DNA from: an uncultured Pelagibacteraceae bacterium | Lineage (GTDB): Bacteria > Pseudomonadota > Alphaproteobacteria > Pelagibacterales > Pelagibacteraceae | Length of the DNA stretch: 64,000 nucleotides | NCBI GenBank assembly: GCA_902634935.1 | Contig: CACPMF010000002.1 | Span: forward strand, 46,510-110,509 | Reading direction: 5' to 3' | Shown: positions 28,842 through 37,306 of the stretch, piece by piece | Layout: each line of letters starts with the position of its first letter | Position numbering within the stretch: position 1 is the stretch's first letter | Position numbers and translations under genes: made by a program | The notes under the pieces: model-generated | Told to the model about the DNA's origin: nothing | What the model saw: only the letters and a program-made list of their open reading frames with translations | Database searches by the model: none

Positions 28842-31498
28842 TGAAAAAGTATATATTTAATTTTAAATCTAAAGTTTCAAATAAAATAAACTTATCAAAA
28901 AATATTCTGGGTGGAAAAGGTGCAAATTTATCTGAAATGGGCAGAATGGGCTTACCAGTACCTCCAGGTTTTACAATCTCCACTGAAGTTTGCGAGTTAT
29001 TTTATAAAAATAAAAGGAAAATAAATCATAAAATTTTAGGGGAGATTGATAAAGAGTTAAAAAATATTGAGAAAGACACTGGAAAAAAGTTTGGAGATTT
29101 GAATAACCCATTATTAGTTTCAGTAAGGTCTGGAGCAAGAGTATCAATGCCAGGCATGATGGATACTATTTTAAATTTAGGACTTAATGATGAAACAGTC
29201 CACGCTCTTGCAAATAAAACTTCAAATATGCGTTTTGCAAAAGACAGCTACAGACGTTTTATTCAAATGTATTCAAATGTTGTTTTAGGAGTTGAGAATT
29301 ATAATTTTGAGGAATTAATCGAAAATTATAAATTAACAAAAGGGGTGTTGTTAGATACAGAATTGGATCAGAATGATTGGGATGGATTAATAAAAGATTT
29401 CAAAAATATTGTTAAGAAAAAAACAAATAAAGAATTTCCTCAAAACGTAAGAGAGCAATTGTTTGGAGCAATTAGTGCAGTTTTTTTATCTTGGGAAAGT
29501 CATAGAGCTAAGGTTTACAGAAAGTTAAATCAAATTCCATCAGAGTGGGGTACTGCAGTTAATGTTCAGTCAATGGTTTTTGGAAACATGGGAAATGATT
29601 GCGCAACAGGAGTGGTGTTTACAAGGAATCCATCCAATGGCAATCACCAGATATACGGGGAATATTTAATTAATGCACAGGGAGAAGATGTTGTTGCAGG
29701 AACAAGAACGCCACAACACATAACTAAAAAAGCAAGAATAGCCTCAAATGAAAGCTTACCGTCAATGGAAGAGTCTATGCCCAACGTATACAAAGAATTA
29801 AAAAAAATATTACATAAATTAGAGAAACATTACAAAGATATGCAGGATGTTGAATTTACAGTTGAAAATAAAAAACTTTGGATGCTTCAAACGAGATCAG
29901 GAAAAAGAACCGCTAAGTCAGCTGTAAAAATTGCTGTTGATATGGTTAAAGAAAATTTAATTTCAAAAAAAGAGGCAGTATTAAGAGTTGAACCAAATTC
30001 TTTAGATACTTTGCTTCATCCAACTTTAGATGAAAAATCAAATATAGAAATAATTGCGAAGGGATTGCCGGCATCACCAGGTGCAGCAAGTGGCAAAGTG
30101 GTATTTACATCAGATGATGCTGAAAGGTTAAACGCGTCAATGCAAAATACTATATTAGTTCGAGTTGAAACTTCACCTGAAGATATTCATGGTATGCATG
30201 CTGCTAAAGGCATATTAACTGCAAGAGGAGGTATGACCAGTCATGCAGCTGTAGTCGCTAGAGGAATGGGAAGACCTTGTGTGTCAGGCTCAAGTGAAAT
30301 CGAAATTGATTATGAGAAAAAATTATTCAAAGTTCAAGACAGAGAAATTAAAGAAGGAGATTTAATCACTATTGATGGATCTACCGGTAGGATAATTCTA
30401 GGTGAAGTGAAAACTGTTAAGCCAGAAATTTCAGGAGAATTTTCTAAGCTTATGAATTGGGCTGACAATTATAGAAAATTAAAAATACGAACAAATTCTG
30501 AGACACCTCTTGATAGTAAAACAGCAAGAGACTTTGGAGCAGAAGGAATTGGGTTATGTAGAACTGAGCATATGTTTTTCGACGAAGAGAGAATATTGTC
30601 AGTTAGAGAAATGATACTTTCAAAAACTAAAGACAATAGATTATTAGCACTTTCAAAATTATTACCACATCAGAAAAAAGATTTTATTGATATTTTCAAA
30701 ATTATGAATGGTTTGCCAGTAACAGTTAGATTATTAGACCCTCCATTACATGAATTTTTACCAAGAACTGATAAGGAAATAGGTGAAGTTGCAAGCTCGT
30801 TAAATATTCCAATTAAGGAATTAAAGGTAAGAATTACCGAACTTCACGAACAAAATCCAATGCTTGGGCACAGAGGTTGTAGACTTGGAATATCTTTTCC
30901 CGAAATTTATGAAATGCAGTGTAGAGCAATTTTTGAAGCTTTGGTTCAATGCAAAAAACAAAAAGTTAAATCAATAATACCAGAAATAATGATACCTTTA
31001 GTTTCAACCGAAGCTGAAATAAAAATTATGAAAGATTTAGTGATAAGGACTGCGAAACTGGTTGAGAGTGAAAAAAAAATAAAGTTAAATTTTTTGGTAG
31101 GTACAATGATTGAATTGCCTAGAGCTGCGATAAAAGCAAATGATATTGCTAAACATGCAGAATTTTTCAGTTTTGGGACTAACGACTTAACTCAAACTAC
31201 ATTTGGTATTAGTAGAGACGATAGTGGTAAATTTCTAAATGATTACATTGAAAATAAAATATTTGATATAGATCCTTTTGTATCAATTGACGAGGGAGTA
31301 GGAGACTTAATTGAAATTGCTTCTGAAAAAGGGCGAATGCAAAATAAAAAAATAAAGTTAGGTATATGTGGAGAGCATGGAGGAGACCCAAAAAGTATTG
31401 AACTTTGTGCTAAAATAGGACTAAACTATGTTTCGTGCTCTCCTTACAGGGTTCCAGTAGCAAGATTAGCTGCAGCTCAAGCGCAATTAAAAAAATAA
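28841..31498 (+). CDS. ppdK: Pyruvate, phosphate dikinase
   Basis: An 885-residue enzyme interconverting pyruvate, ATP and Pi with PEP, AMP and PPi. The nucleotide-binding N-terminus has LGGKGANLSEMGRMGLPVPPG, the phospho-His domain has GGMTSHAAVVARGMG (His468) and the C-terminal barrel has LLDPPLHEFLP, PEIMIPLVSTEAE and SFGTNDLTQTTFG. All domains are present. It is the last gene of the glyQS operon; five bases separate it from the convergent nadC. Confidence 0.96.
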   Translation: MKKYIFNFKSKVSNKINLSKNILGGKGANLSEMGRMGLPVPPGFTISTEVCELFYKNKRKINHKILGEIDKELKNIEKDTGKKFGDLNNPLLVSVRSGARVSMPGMMDTILNLGLNDETVHALANKTSNMRFAKDSYRRFIQMYSNVVLGVENYNFEELIENYKLTKGVLLDTELDQNDWDGLIKDFKNIVKKKTNKEFPQNVREQLFGAISAVFLSWESHRAKVYRKLNQIPSEWGTAVNVQSMVFGNMGNDCATGVVFTRNPSNGNHQIYGEYLINAQGEDVVAGTRTPQHITKKARIASNESLPSMEESMPNVYKELKKILHKLEKHYKDMQDVEFTVENKKLWMLQTRSGKRTAKSAVKIAVDMVKENLISKKEAVLRVEPNSLDTLLHPTLDEKSNIEIIAKGLPASPGAASGKVVFTSDDAERLNASMQNTILVRVETSPEDIHGMHAAKGILTARGGMTSHAAVVARGMGRPCVSGSSEIEIDYEKKLFKVQDREIKEGDLITIDGSTGRIILGEVKTVKPEISGEFSKLMNWADNYRKLKIRTNSETPLDSKTARDFGAEGIGLCRTEHMFFDEERILSVREMILSKTKDNRLLALSKLLPHQKKDFIDIFKIMNGLPVTVRLLDPPLHEFLPRTDKEIGEVASSLNIPIKELKVRITELHEQNPMLGHRGCRLGISFPEIYEMQCRAIFEALVQCKKQKVKSIIPEIMIPLVSTEAEIKIMKDLVIRTAKLVESEKKIKLNFLVGTMIELPRAAIKANDIAKHAEFFSFGTNDLTQTTFGISRDDSGKFLNDYIENKIFDIDPFVSIDEGVGDLIEIASEKGRMQNKKIKLGICGEHGGDPKSIELCAKIGLNYVSCSPYRVPVARLAAAQAQLKK

Positions 31499-31503
31499 AT
31501 AAT

Positions 31504-32340
31504 TTATATTTCTAGTTTTATATCAATCGCAGAAACACTTTGAGTTAACATTCCAATTGAAACTCTATCAACCCCAGTTGATGCAATCTTTTTAATATTT
31601 TTCAAATTAACACCACCTGAAGCTTCCGTTGTATACTTTTTTTTAGCTAATTTAACAGCCTCTTTTAGGTTTTTAAAACTCATATTGTCTAGCAAAACTG
31701 TATTAAATTTTAGTCCGTATATTTTGTGTAATTGTTTTAAATTATCAACTTCTACAGTAATTTTTCTTCTTTTTTTATTTTTAATCGCCCTTTTAATAAT
31801 ATTTTCAAAATTTTTTTCAGAACTGAGATGGTTATCCTTAATTAAAAATTCATCACTTAAATTAAATCGATGATTAATCCCTCCACCTAATTTGACTGCA
31901 TATTTTTGAAGTACTCTTAAATTTGGGATAGTTTTCCTAGTACAACATACCTTGGTTTTTTTTCCAACCAGTCTTACAAATTTGTTTGTTTTTGATGCAA
32001 TACCCGAGATATGGGAAACAAAGTTTAGAGCAACTCTTTCTCCTATTAGTATATTCTTTAGATTACCTTCGATTATTGCTACAATATCACCTTTTCGTAT
32101 ATATGAGCCTTCTTTTTTTTTTATTATAAATTTTATTTTTTTATCAATTAATTTAAATGTTTCTTTTGCAAATGCTAAACCACCAATGATACCACTTTGA
32201 TTACTTATCATTTTAACTTTTTTATAAATGTTATTATTTATAAGATCTGAAGTTATATCACCTGAGGGATAAAGATCTTCATTCAAAGCTAATTTACATG
32301 TTGATTTAATAAATTGATTACTTAATAAAATATGTGACAC
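31504..32340 (-). CDS. nadC: Nicotinate-nucleotide pyrophosphorylase (carboxylating)
   Basis: A 278-residue enzyme that converts quinolinate and PRPP to nicotinate mononucleotide in NAD synthesis. Motifs include the LNEDLYPSGDITSDLI N-terminus, ERVALNFVSHISGIASKT, CTRKTIPNLR and the C-terminal TEASGGVNLKNI-SVGMLTQS-like segments. The start is GTG at 32340. It follows nadA by five bases on the same strand. No nadB lies beside them. Confidence 0.94.
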   Translation of the reverse strand: MSHILLSNQFIKSTCKLALNEDLYPSGDITSDLINNNIYKKVKMISNQSGIIGGLAFAKETFKLIDKKIKFIIKKKEGSYIRKGDIVAIIEGNLKNILIGERVALNFVSHISGIASKTNKFVRLVGKKTKVCCTRKTIPNLRVLQKYAVKLGGGINHRFNLSDEFLIKDNHLSSEKNFENIIKRAIKNKKRRKITVEVDNLKQLHKIYGLKFNTVLLDNMSFKNLKEAVKLAKKKYTTEASGGVNLKNIKKIASTGVDRVSIGMLTQSVSAIDIKLEI

Positions 32341-32345
32341 AGATT

Positions 32346-33335
32346 TTATCTGCCTATTTCTGCCATTCTTTCCACAGATTTTCTTGCTTTTGCAATCGTT
32401 TGATCATCCATTATAAGTTCATTTGACTCATTTTCCAAACAATTTAAAATTTTAGGCAATGTAATTCTTTTCATGTGCGGACACAGATTGCACGGTCTAA
32501 TAAATTCAACATTTGGATTATCAATTTGGACATTGTCGCTCATTGAACATTCAGTAACCATCATAACTTTTTCTGGTTGATTATCTCTCACATATTTTAT
32601 CATACCACTAGTTGACCCAGCAAAATCAGATGCTTGAATAACATCAGGAGGGCACTCTGGATGAGCAATTATTTTAATACCAGGATTAGCTTTTCTTATT
32701 TCATTTATTTCCTCATCTTTAAATTGTTCATGAACTTCGCAAGTTCCTTTCCATGATATAATTTCAGTATTTGTTTGTGAAGCAACATATTTAGCTAAAA
32801 AGTCATCAGGTAAAAATATAACTTTTTTAACTTTAAGAGACTCTACAATCTTAACTGCATTTGCTGATGTACAACATACGTCTGTTTCAGCTTTTACCTC
32901 AGCAGAAGTATTTACATAGGAAACTACTGGAACACCCGGATATTGTTTTTTTAATTTTCTCACATCGTCTCCTGTAATAGAAGAAGATAAAGAACATCCC
33001 GCTTGCATATCAGGTAATAATACTTTTTTTTCAGGGCTCATTAATTTCGCCGTTTCAGCCATAAAATGAACACCGCACATAACAATTATATCTGCTTTTG
33101 TTTTTGCTGCTTCAACAGCTAAAGCCAAAGAGTCTGCAGAAAAATCTGAAATACCATGGTAAATTTCTGGTGTTTGATAATTATGCGCTAAAATTACAGC
33201 ATTTTTTTCTTTTTTAAGCTTATTGATTTTATAAATATATGGAGCGTGTGTAGCCCATTCTATTTCTGGAATTTTTTTTTGTACTTTTTTGTAGATTGAG
33301 CTAGTTGCTTTTTTTATTTCAGTAGTGAATTCCAT
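32346..33335 (-). CDS. nadA: Quinolinate synthase A
   Basis: A 329-residue [4Fe-4S] enzyme that condenses iminoaspartate with DHAP to quinolinate. It has AVILAHNYQTPEI, DFSADSLALA, VMCGVHFMAETAK (first cluster Cys), a second candidate ligand region around GTCEVH/HPECPPDV and the C-terminal RPCNLCPHMKRI (last cluster Cys). The length is that of the longer proteobacterial form. It is divergent from tRNA-Leu, 58 bp away. The source of iminoaspartate is not encoded here. Confidence 0.95.
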   Translation of the reverse strand: MEFTTEIKKATSSIYKKVQKKIPEIEWATHAPYIYKINKLKKEKNAVILAHNYQTPEIYHGISDFSADSLALAVEAAKTKADIIVMCGVHFMAETAKLMSPEKKVLLPDMQAGCSLSSSITGDDVRKLKKQYPGVPVVSYVNTSAEVKAETDVCCTSANAVKIVESLKVKKVIFLPDDFLAKYVASQTNTEIISWKGTCEVHEQFKDEEINEIRKANPGIKIIAHPECPPDVIQASDFAGSTSGMIKYVRDNQPEKVMMVTECSMSDNVQIDNPNVEFIRPCNLCPHMKRITLPKILNCLENESNELIMDDQTIAKARKSVERMAEIGR

Positions 33336-33352
33336 ACTAAAAACTTATCAAC

Positions 33353-33380
33353 TTGAATTAGAATTGTCATTCAATTAATC
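33353..33380 (+). promoter_or_regulatory. Possible promoter of tRNA-Leu
   Basis: TTGAAT (33353-33358) with a 16-base gap to TTAATC (33375-33380) would start transcription a few bases before the tRNA. The -10 is weak. An alternative CATAAT at 33386-33391 is too close to the mature 5' end. Confidence 0.3.
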
Positions 33381-33393
33381 TGAGACATAATTT

Positions 33394-33479
33394 GCGGCCA
33401 TGCTGAAATTGGTAGACAGGCACGGTTGAGGGCCGTGTGGGCCTAGCCCATGAGAGTTCGAGTCTCTCTGGCCGCACCA
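33394..33479 (+). tRNA. tRNA-Leu(GAG)
   Basis: An 86-base class II tRNA. The acceptor GCGGCCA pairs with TGGCCGC, the anticodon stem CACGG/CCGTG encloses TTGAGGG (anticodon GAG, reading CUC/CUU), a long variable arm TGGGCCTAGCCCA follows, the T-loop is GTTCGAGTC and CCA is encoded. Its 3' end borders the longest gene-free stretch in the window, a position often used by integrating elements. Confidence 0.97.
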
Positions 33480-33997
33480 TTAACTTTTGTCATATAGAGA
33501 AAAGCGTTTAGTTACCAGCTGCTAAGAACCATGTCTCATAAATCTTTAATTAAACAAATAAATTTAATTCATACCTCAAGTTGTAATGACAAGATTTTCA
33601 AGCCTAAATAAAGACCTTATTAAGTCCTTTTTAGAGGATGTTTTATATTATAATTAGACTAACTACGTGAGTTTAAAGATAGGTTTTAAAAGAAATCCTT
33701 AACCCCCCTAAAAAATAGAAATGAGTGGTCTCTATTCTTCAGAAATTAGATAGTTTTTCTTATACGTAAAGGTAAAATTTTTTTGAAATTTGGACTAATT
33801 CAAATAATCAAAGTAATAACACTGATTTAAAGAAGAAAGGCTCATCTTAAAATTCTGTACTCTTAGATTGAGAAAAAAACTTCAAAATTGATTGATTAAT
33901 CAATTAATTTCTATAGGGTAAATTCATACTCAACCGAAGGAGCCCAAATTTAAAAAAACACACAAAAGTTTTATCTATTTTAGCTTAGAATAATCAC
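33480..33997. other. 518-bp non-coding stretch between tRNA-Leu and an orphan gene
   Basis: No ORF with a credible start and coding character is visible on either strand, and there is no repeat of the tRNA 3' end that I can find. It holds a perfect 12-bp palindrome TTGATTAATCAA (33892-33903) and a CCCCCC run at about 33703, but no clear terminator or RNA fold. In a genome where other gaps are below about 180 bp this length is exceptional. It may be decayed sequence from an insertion or hold an unrecognised small RNA. Confidence 0.6.
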
Positions 33998-35173
33998 ATG
34001 TTAAAAAAAATTTTTAAATTTCTATTAAAGCTTAATACCGATGAAACAGGACTATTTTGGCTAAAAGAGGTTGACATTAATTTTTTGTTTAAAAATTATA
34101 TTTCAAATTTTAATCAATATAAATTTGTAAAAGAAGATATTAAAAAGATTAATAATAATATTGACGAAGTTTATAATTTTTATTTAATGTCAAAGAAAGA
34201 ATTTAAAAGTAAATCAGTTGCTTTTGGCTGGAAAAAAACTTTTGACAATAAATTTGTAGATCTTTTTTCTTATCTGAATAAAAAAAAATTAGATAAAGCA
34301 GACGAAATTCTTCATAATATGCAAGAAAGTCAAATCCTACATGGTCTTGATTTTGCTGATTATATTAATAAAAGAAATATTAAAGCGTTTAAAATATTAA
34401 CTATTTTTAAGATGCAAAAGCTTTTTCACTATCTTGGATTAAAAAATTGTCTCCAAACAGAGGGTATAATTTATAATTTGAACATATTAGAATATAAAAA
34501 AAATTTAGATTTTATCAAAAAAAAATATGAGAATTTCTTAATTAATAAAAGAATTAACAAAAAACCATGTATTAAAATTAAAAATTATAATTTAAATGCT
34601 ACCGATATACAAAGCATGTATTCATCATTAAGAGTGAAAGAGATAGTTGACCAAAATTTAAATAAAAATACAAAGGTTAATATTCTGGAAATTGGTGCAG
34701 GTTTAGGAAAAACCACAATTAATATTATTGATTTGATGCCAAAAAAATTAAATAAAATTATTATTGTTGACTTATTTCCTATAAATTTAATTCAAACTTA
34801 TAATTTTTTGAATTATTTCGATAAAAAAATAATTTGGTATCCAGGGTGTAAAAGAAAAATTGCTAATTGCAAAATTATAATAGTTCCCTCAGATAAAAAA
34901 GATATATTATATAACTTCAAATTAGACCTTATTTTTAATGAGAATAGCTTTCCTGAAATGCAAGGAAAAGAAGTTGACAAGTTTATTAAGATTTTTAAAA
35001 ATAGAGGTAAGTATTTGTTTTCTATAAATCATGAAACTTCACCAAATCAAAATCAATATGTTCATAATTCATTTACTGAAAAATTTAATAGATCAAATCT
35101 TAAACTTATAGATAGAAGAAAATCATGGATCAGAAACGGATACTTTGAAAATTTATATTCAAATAAGCGTTAA
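33998..35173 (+). CDS. Putative SAM-dependent (sugar?) O-methyltransferase
   Basis: A 391-residue protein with no close family I can name with certainty. The C-terminal half has a Rossmann-type SAM motif, ILEIGAGLGKT (229-239), followed by an acidic IIIVDLFPINL at about 255-265, and a later FNENSFPEM (313-321). This layout resembles the proteins annotated as putative sugar O-methyltransferases in surface-polysaccharide loci. The N-terminal 190 residues are helical and rich in Lys, Asn, Ile and Phe. It stands alone between tRNA-Leu and the tmRNA gene and its composition looks even more AT-rich than its neighbours, which suggests an accessory, possibly transferred gene acting on surface glycans. 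Confidence 0.55.
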   Translation: MLKKIFKFLLKLNTDETGLFWLKEVDINFLFKNYISNFNQYKFVKEDIKKINNNIDEVYNFYLMSKKEFKSKSVAFGWKKTFDNKFVDLFSYLNKKKLDKADEILHNMQESQILHGLDFADYINKRNIKAFKILTIFKMQKLFHYLGLKNCLQTEGIIYNLNILEYKKNLDFIKKKYENFLINKRINKKPCIKIKNYNLNATDIQSMYSSLRVKEIVDQNLNKNTKVNILEIGAGLGKTTINIIDLMPKKLNKIIIVDLFPINLIQTYNFLNYFDKKIIWYPGCKRKIANCKIIIVPSDKKDILYNFKLDLIFNENSFPEMQGKEVDKFIKIFKNRGKYLFSINHETSPNQNQYVHNSFTEKFNRSNLKLIDRRKSWIRNGYFENLYSNKR

Positions 35174-35200
35174 TATGCCATGGTAAACACTTATCTAATA

Positions 35201-35457
35201 GGGGCGTTCTGTTGCCAGGTGCCCCAAACCCCGTAACTTAATTAATAAATTAATTAAGCTGCAAGTGCGTAACTTTCGTTAGCATTTATAAGTTAGCCCA
35301 TCACGGCGGAACAATACCGAACGAAAGAATAACTTTTAGACACCCGTCGATCCTAATTCACCCCCGTAAGTTGAAAATGGTGGAGGTGGTGGGTACTGCC
35401 CCCACGTCCGTAATGGTTATTACGAAATTCGTTTATCGTCATAGTTGGAAAACCAAC
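35201..35457 (-). ncRNA. ssrA: Two-piece (permuted) tmRNA, ssrA
   Basis: On the minus strand the acceptor piece comes first. A T-arm GTGGG/CCCAC is followed by acceptor CACCTCC plus ACCA, ending at 35378. After a 12-base spacer the coding piece starts with GGGGGTG at 35365, which pairs with CACCTCC over 7 bp (one G-U), followed by the typical GGATCGACGGG. The tag frame at 35257-35283 reads Ala-Asn-Glu-Ser-Tyr-Ala-Leu-Ala-Ala, then TAA (35254-35256). The stop lies in a perfect hairpin of CTTAATTAAT and ATTAATTAAG, and a GGGGC...GCCCC pseudoknot-like element ends the gene near 35201. This is the permuted alphaproteobacterial form, processed to two RNAs. It rescues stalled ribosomes and tags peptides for proteolysis. 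The 5' end fits the promoter at 35464-35491. Confidence 0.93.
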
Positions 35458-35463
35458 CTTATT

Positions 35464-35491
35464 AATATAAAACCTAATTAAAGAGATTCAA
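35464..35491 (-). promoter_or_regulatory. ssrA: tmRNA promoter
   Basis: Read on the minus strand, TTGAAT (35491-35486), a 16-base gap and TATATT (35469-35464) form a strong promoter. Its predicted start near 35457 coincides with the first base of a GTTGG-TTTT-CCAAC hairpin that begins the acceptor piece. The promoter lies in the short leader of thyX, whose ATG is at 35502 on the other strand. Confidence 0.7.
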
Positions 35492-35501
35492 TAATTTATT
35501 C

Positions 35502-36449
35502 ATGAAATTAACTAGCGAACAAGCACAAGAAATAAAAGATCAACAATCTCAGGAATATAAGACTAAAAGAGTAACAGCGCCAGAATTAGAGAAAATTCTT
35601 TATGAAGCTCTACCAATATTAGATCATGGATTTATTAGGGTAGTTGATTATATGGGTGATGACACTTCGATAGTTCAATCAGCTAGAGTTTCTTATGGCA
35701 AAGGTACAAAGAAAGTCTCAACAGACGAAGGATTAATAAAGTATTTAATGAGACACTGGCATAGCACTCCATTTGAAATGTGTGAAATAAAATATCACGT
35801 TAAACTTCCAATATTCATTGCAAGACAATGGATCAGGCACAGAACTGCAAACGTAAATGAATACTCTGCAAGATATTCTATACTTGATAAAGAGTTTTAT
35901 TTACCTGCACCTGAGCATCTAGCAGCACAGTCGCAGAGTAACAGACAAGGAAGAGGCGATGTTCTAGAAGGTGAAAAAGCTAAAGAAGTTTTAGAACTTT
36001 TAAAAGGAGATGCTGAGCAAACATATAATAATTATCAAACAATGCTTAATGAAAGATACGATGGTTCTGTAATTGATGAAAATGCAGTGGGACTTGCAAG
36101 GGAACTTGCACGTATGAATTTAACTTTAAATACATATACGCAGTGGTACTGGAAAACAGATTTGTTAAATCTAATGAATTTCTTAAGACTACGAGCTGAT
36201 CACCACGCTCAATACGAAATTAGAGCTTATGCAGATGTAATGTTGGATACAGTTAAAAAATGGGTACCCATAACTTATGAGGCATTTATGGATTATAGAG
36301 TGGGAGGAACAGAAGTTTCTGCAAAAGGAAAAGAAATAATTAAAAAACTAATTAAAGGCGATAAAGTTGACATGGATCAATCAGGACTTTCTAAAAGAGA
36401 ATGGAATGAATTGATGGAAGCTTTTGATCTTAAAGATAATTTGATTTAA
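35502..36449 (+). CDS. thyX: Flavin-dependent thymidylate synthase ThyX
   Basis: A 315-residue FAD enzyme that methylates dUMP to dTMP with methylene-THF and NADPH. The ThyX signature [15 protein letters not shown] (112-126, RHR plus seven residues plus Ser) is intact, and [11 protein letters not shown] precedes it; the nucleotide-binding [16 protein letters not shown] and [14 protein letters not shown] follow. It is somewhat longer than the smallest family members. Its 3' end overlaps the convergent Mrp gene by 20 bp. Any promoter must lie in or near the 5' end of the tmRNA gene. Confidence 0.96.
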   Translation: MKLTSEQAQEIKDQQSQEYKTKRVTAPELEKILYEALPILDHGFIRVVDYMGDDTSIVQSARVSYGKGTKKVSTDEGLIKYLMRHWHSTPFEMCEIKYHVKLPIFIARQWIRHRTANVNEYSARYSILDKEFYLPAPEHLAAQSQSNRQGRGDVLEGEKAKEVLELLKGDAEQTYNNYQTMLNERYDGSVIDENAVGLARELARMNLTLNTYTQWYWKTDLLNLMNFLRLRADHHAQYEIRAYADVMLDTVKKWVPITYEAFMDYRVGGTEVSAKGKEIIKKLIKGDKVDMDQSGLSKREWNELMEAFDLKDNLI

Positions 36450-37254
36450 TTTTAGTTGCAAATTCCAAATAAATCTTAGAAATTTCATGATCGGGTTTGC
36501 TTTCAACTATTGGAGATCCCAAATCACCTTGCTTTCCAACTTCTGAATTAATTGGTATTTCACCTAAAAATTCTTTTTGAAACTCATCTGCAGTCCTCTT
36601 AACCCCACCTTCACCAAAGATTGCATATTTTTTTCCATCATCACTAACAAAATGGCTCATGTTATCTATTAACCCAATTATTTTTACTTTCAATTTATCA
36701 AACATTCTAATTCCTCGTTTAACATCTTGAAGAGCAATTTCTTGAGGAGTGGAAACAATAATTGCTCCATCCATATTTATTTCTTGAGCAAATGTTAATT
36801 GGGTATCTCCTGTTCCTGGTGGCATATCAACAATAATAAAATCTAAATCTTTCCAAGCAACCTTTTGAGTAAATGTTTTAATTGCACTTGTTACCATTGG
36901 ACCACGCCAAATCATTGGTGTTTGCTCATCAGTTAAAAAACCAATAGACATGCATTGGATATCATACTTAATTATCGGCTTTAAGGTTTGACCATCGCTT
37001 TCAGGTTTTTCATTAATTGAAAATAATTTTGGGAGAGATGGGCCATAAATATCTGCATCCAACAATCCAACCTTACATCCAACTTTTTTTAAAGCTAAAG
37101 CAATATTCGTTGCAAAAGTAGATTTACCAACTCCACCTTTTGCACTTGAGATTGCAATAGTAAATTTTGTGCCTGGTATAGGGTTTTTTTGAAAGCTTTT
37201 TGGCTCAGTTTTAGCCTTCATTGTGTCACTAAGGCCTACTTTTTTGTCATTCAT
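36430..37254 (-). CDS. Mrp/NBP35-family P-loop ATPase lacking the CPxC motif
   Basis: A 274-residue Mrp/ApbC-type ATPase, a family of Fe-S cluster carriers. It has the deviant Walker [11 protein letters not shown] (37-46), [19 protein letters not shown] and [14 protein letters not shown]. Two usual parts are missing: the N-terminal DUF59 domain, and the CPxC cluster ligands that normally follow ENMSxF. Here the segment at 199-212 reads [14 protein letters not shown] without cysteine. Nucleotide-binding residues look intact, so it is probably functional but may not carry a cluster in the usual way. It is divergent from hflK. Confidence 0.88.
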   Translation of the reverse strand: MNDKKVGLSDTMKAKTEPKSFQKNPIPGTKFTIAISSAKGGVGKSTFATNIALALKKVGCKVGLLDADIYGPSLPKLFSINEKPESDGQTLKPIIKYDIQCMSIGFLTDEQTPMIWRGPMVTSAIKTFTQKVAWKDLDFIIVDMPPGTGDTQLTFAQEINMDGAIIVSTPQEIALQDVKRGIRMFDKLKVKIIGLIDNMSHFVSDDGKKYAIFGEGGVKRTADEFQKEFLGEIPINSEVGKQGDLGSPIVESKPDHEISKIYLEFATKIKSNYL

Positions 37255-37269
37255 TAAAATACCATTACC

Positions 37270-37304
37270 TTGTTTTTAGCAATAAAGACACTATATAGAG
37301 TGTC
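37270..37304 (+). promoter_or_regulatory. hflK promoter with a palindrome around its -10 box
   Basis: TTGTTT (37270-37275), a 16-base gap and TATATA (37292-37297) form a likely promoter. The -10 lies in the centre of the inverted repeat GACACTATATAGAGTGTC (37287-37304; 6-bp arms GACACT/AGTGTC). The hflK ATG is at 37307, so the message would have almost no leader. A protein bound to the repeat would block the -10. Confidence 0.5.
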
Positions 37305-37306
37305 GT

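Noticed and set aside
33480..33997. Duplicate tRNA 3' end marking an att site after tRNA-Leu
   Set aside because: I looked for a copy of the T-arm and acceptor sequence in the gap and before the tmRNA and found none.
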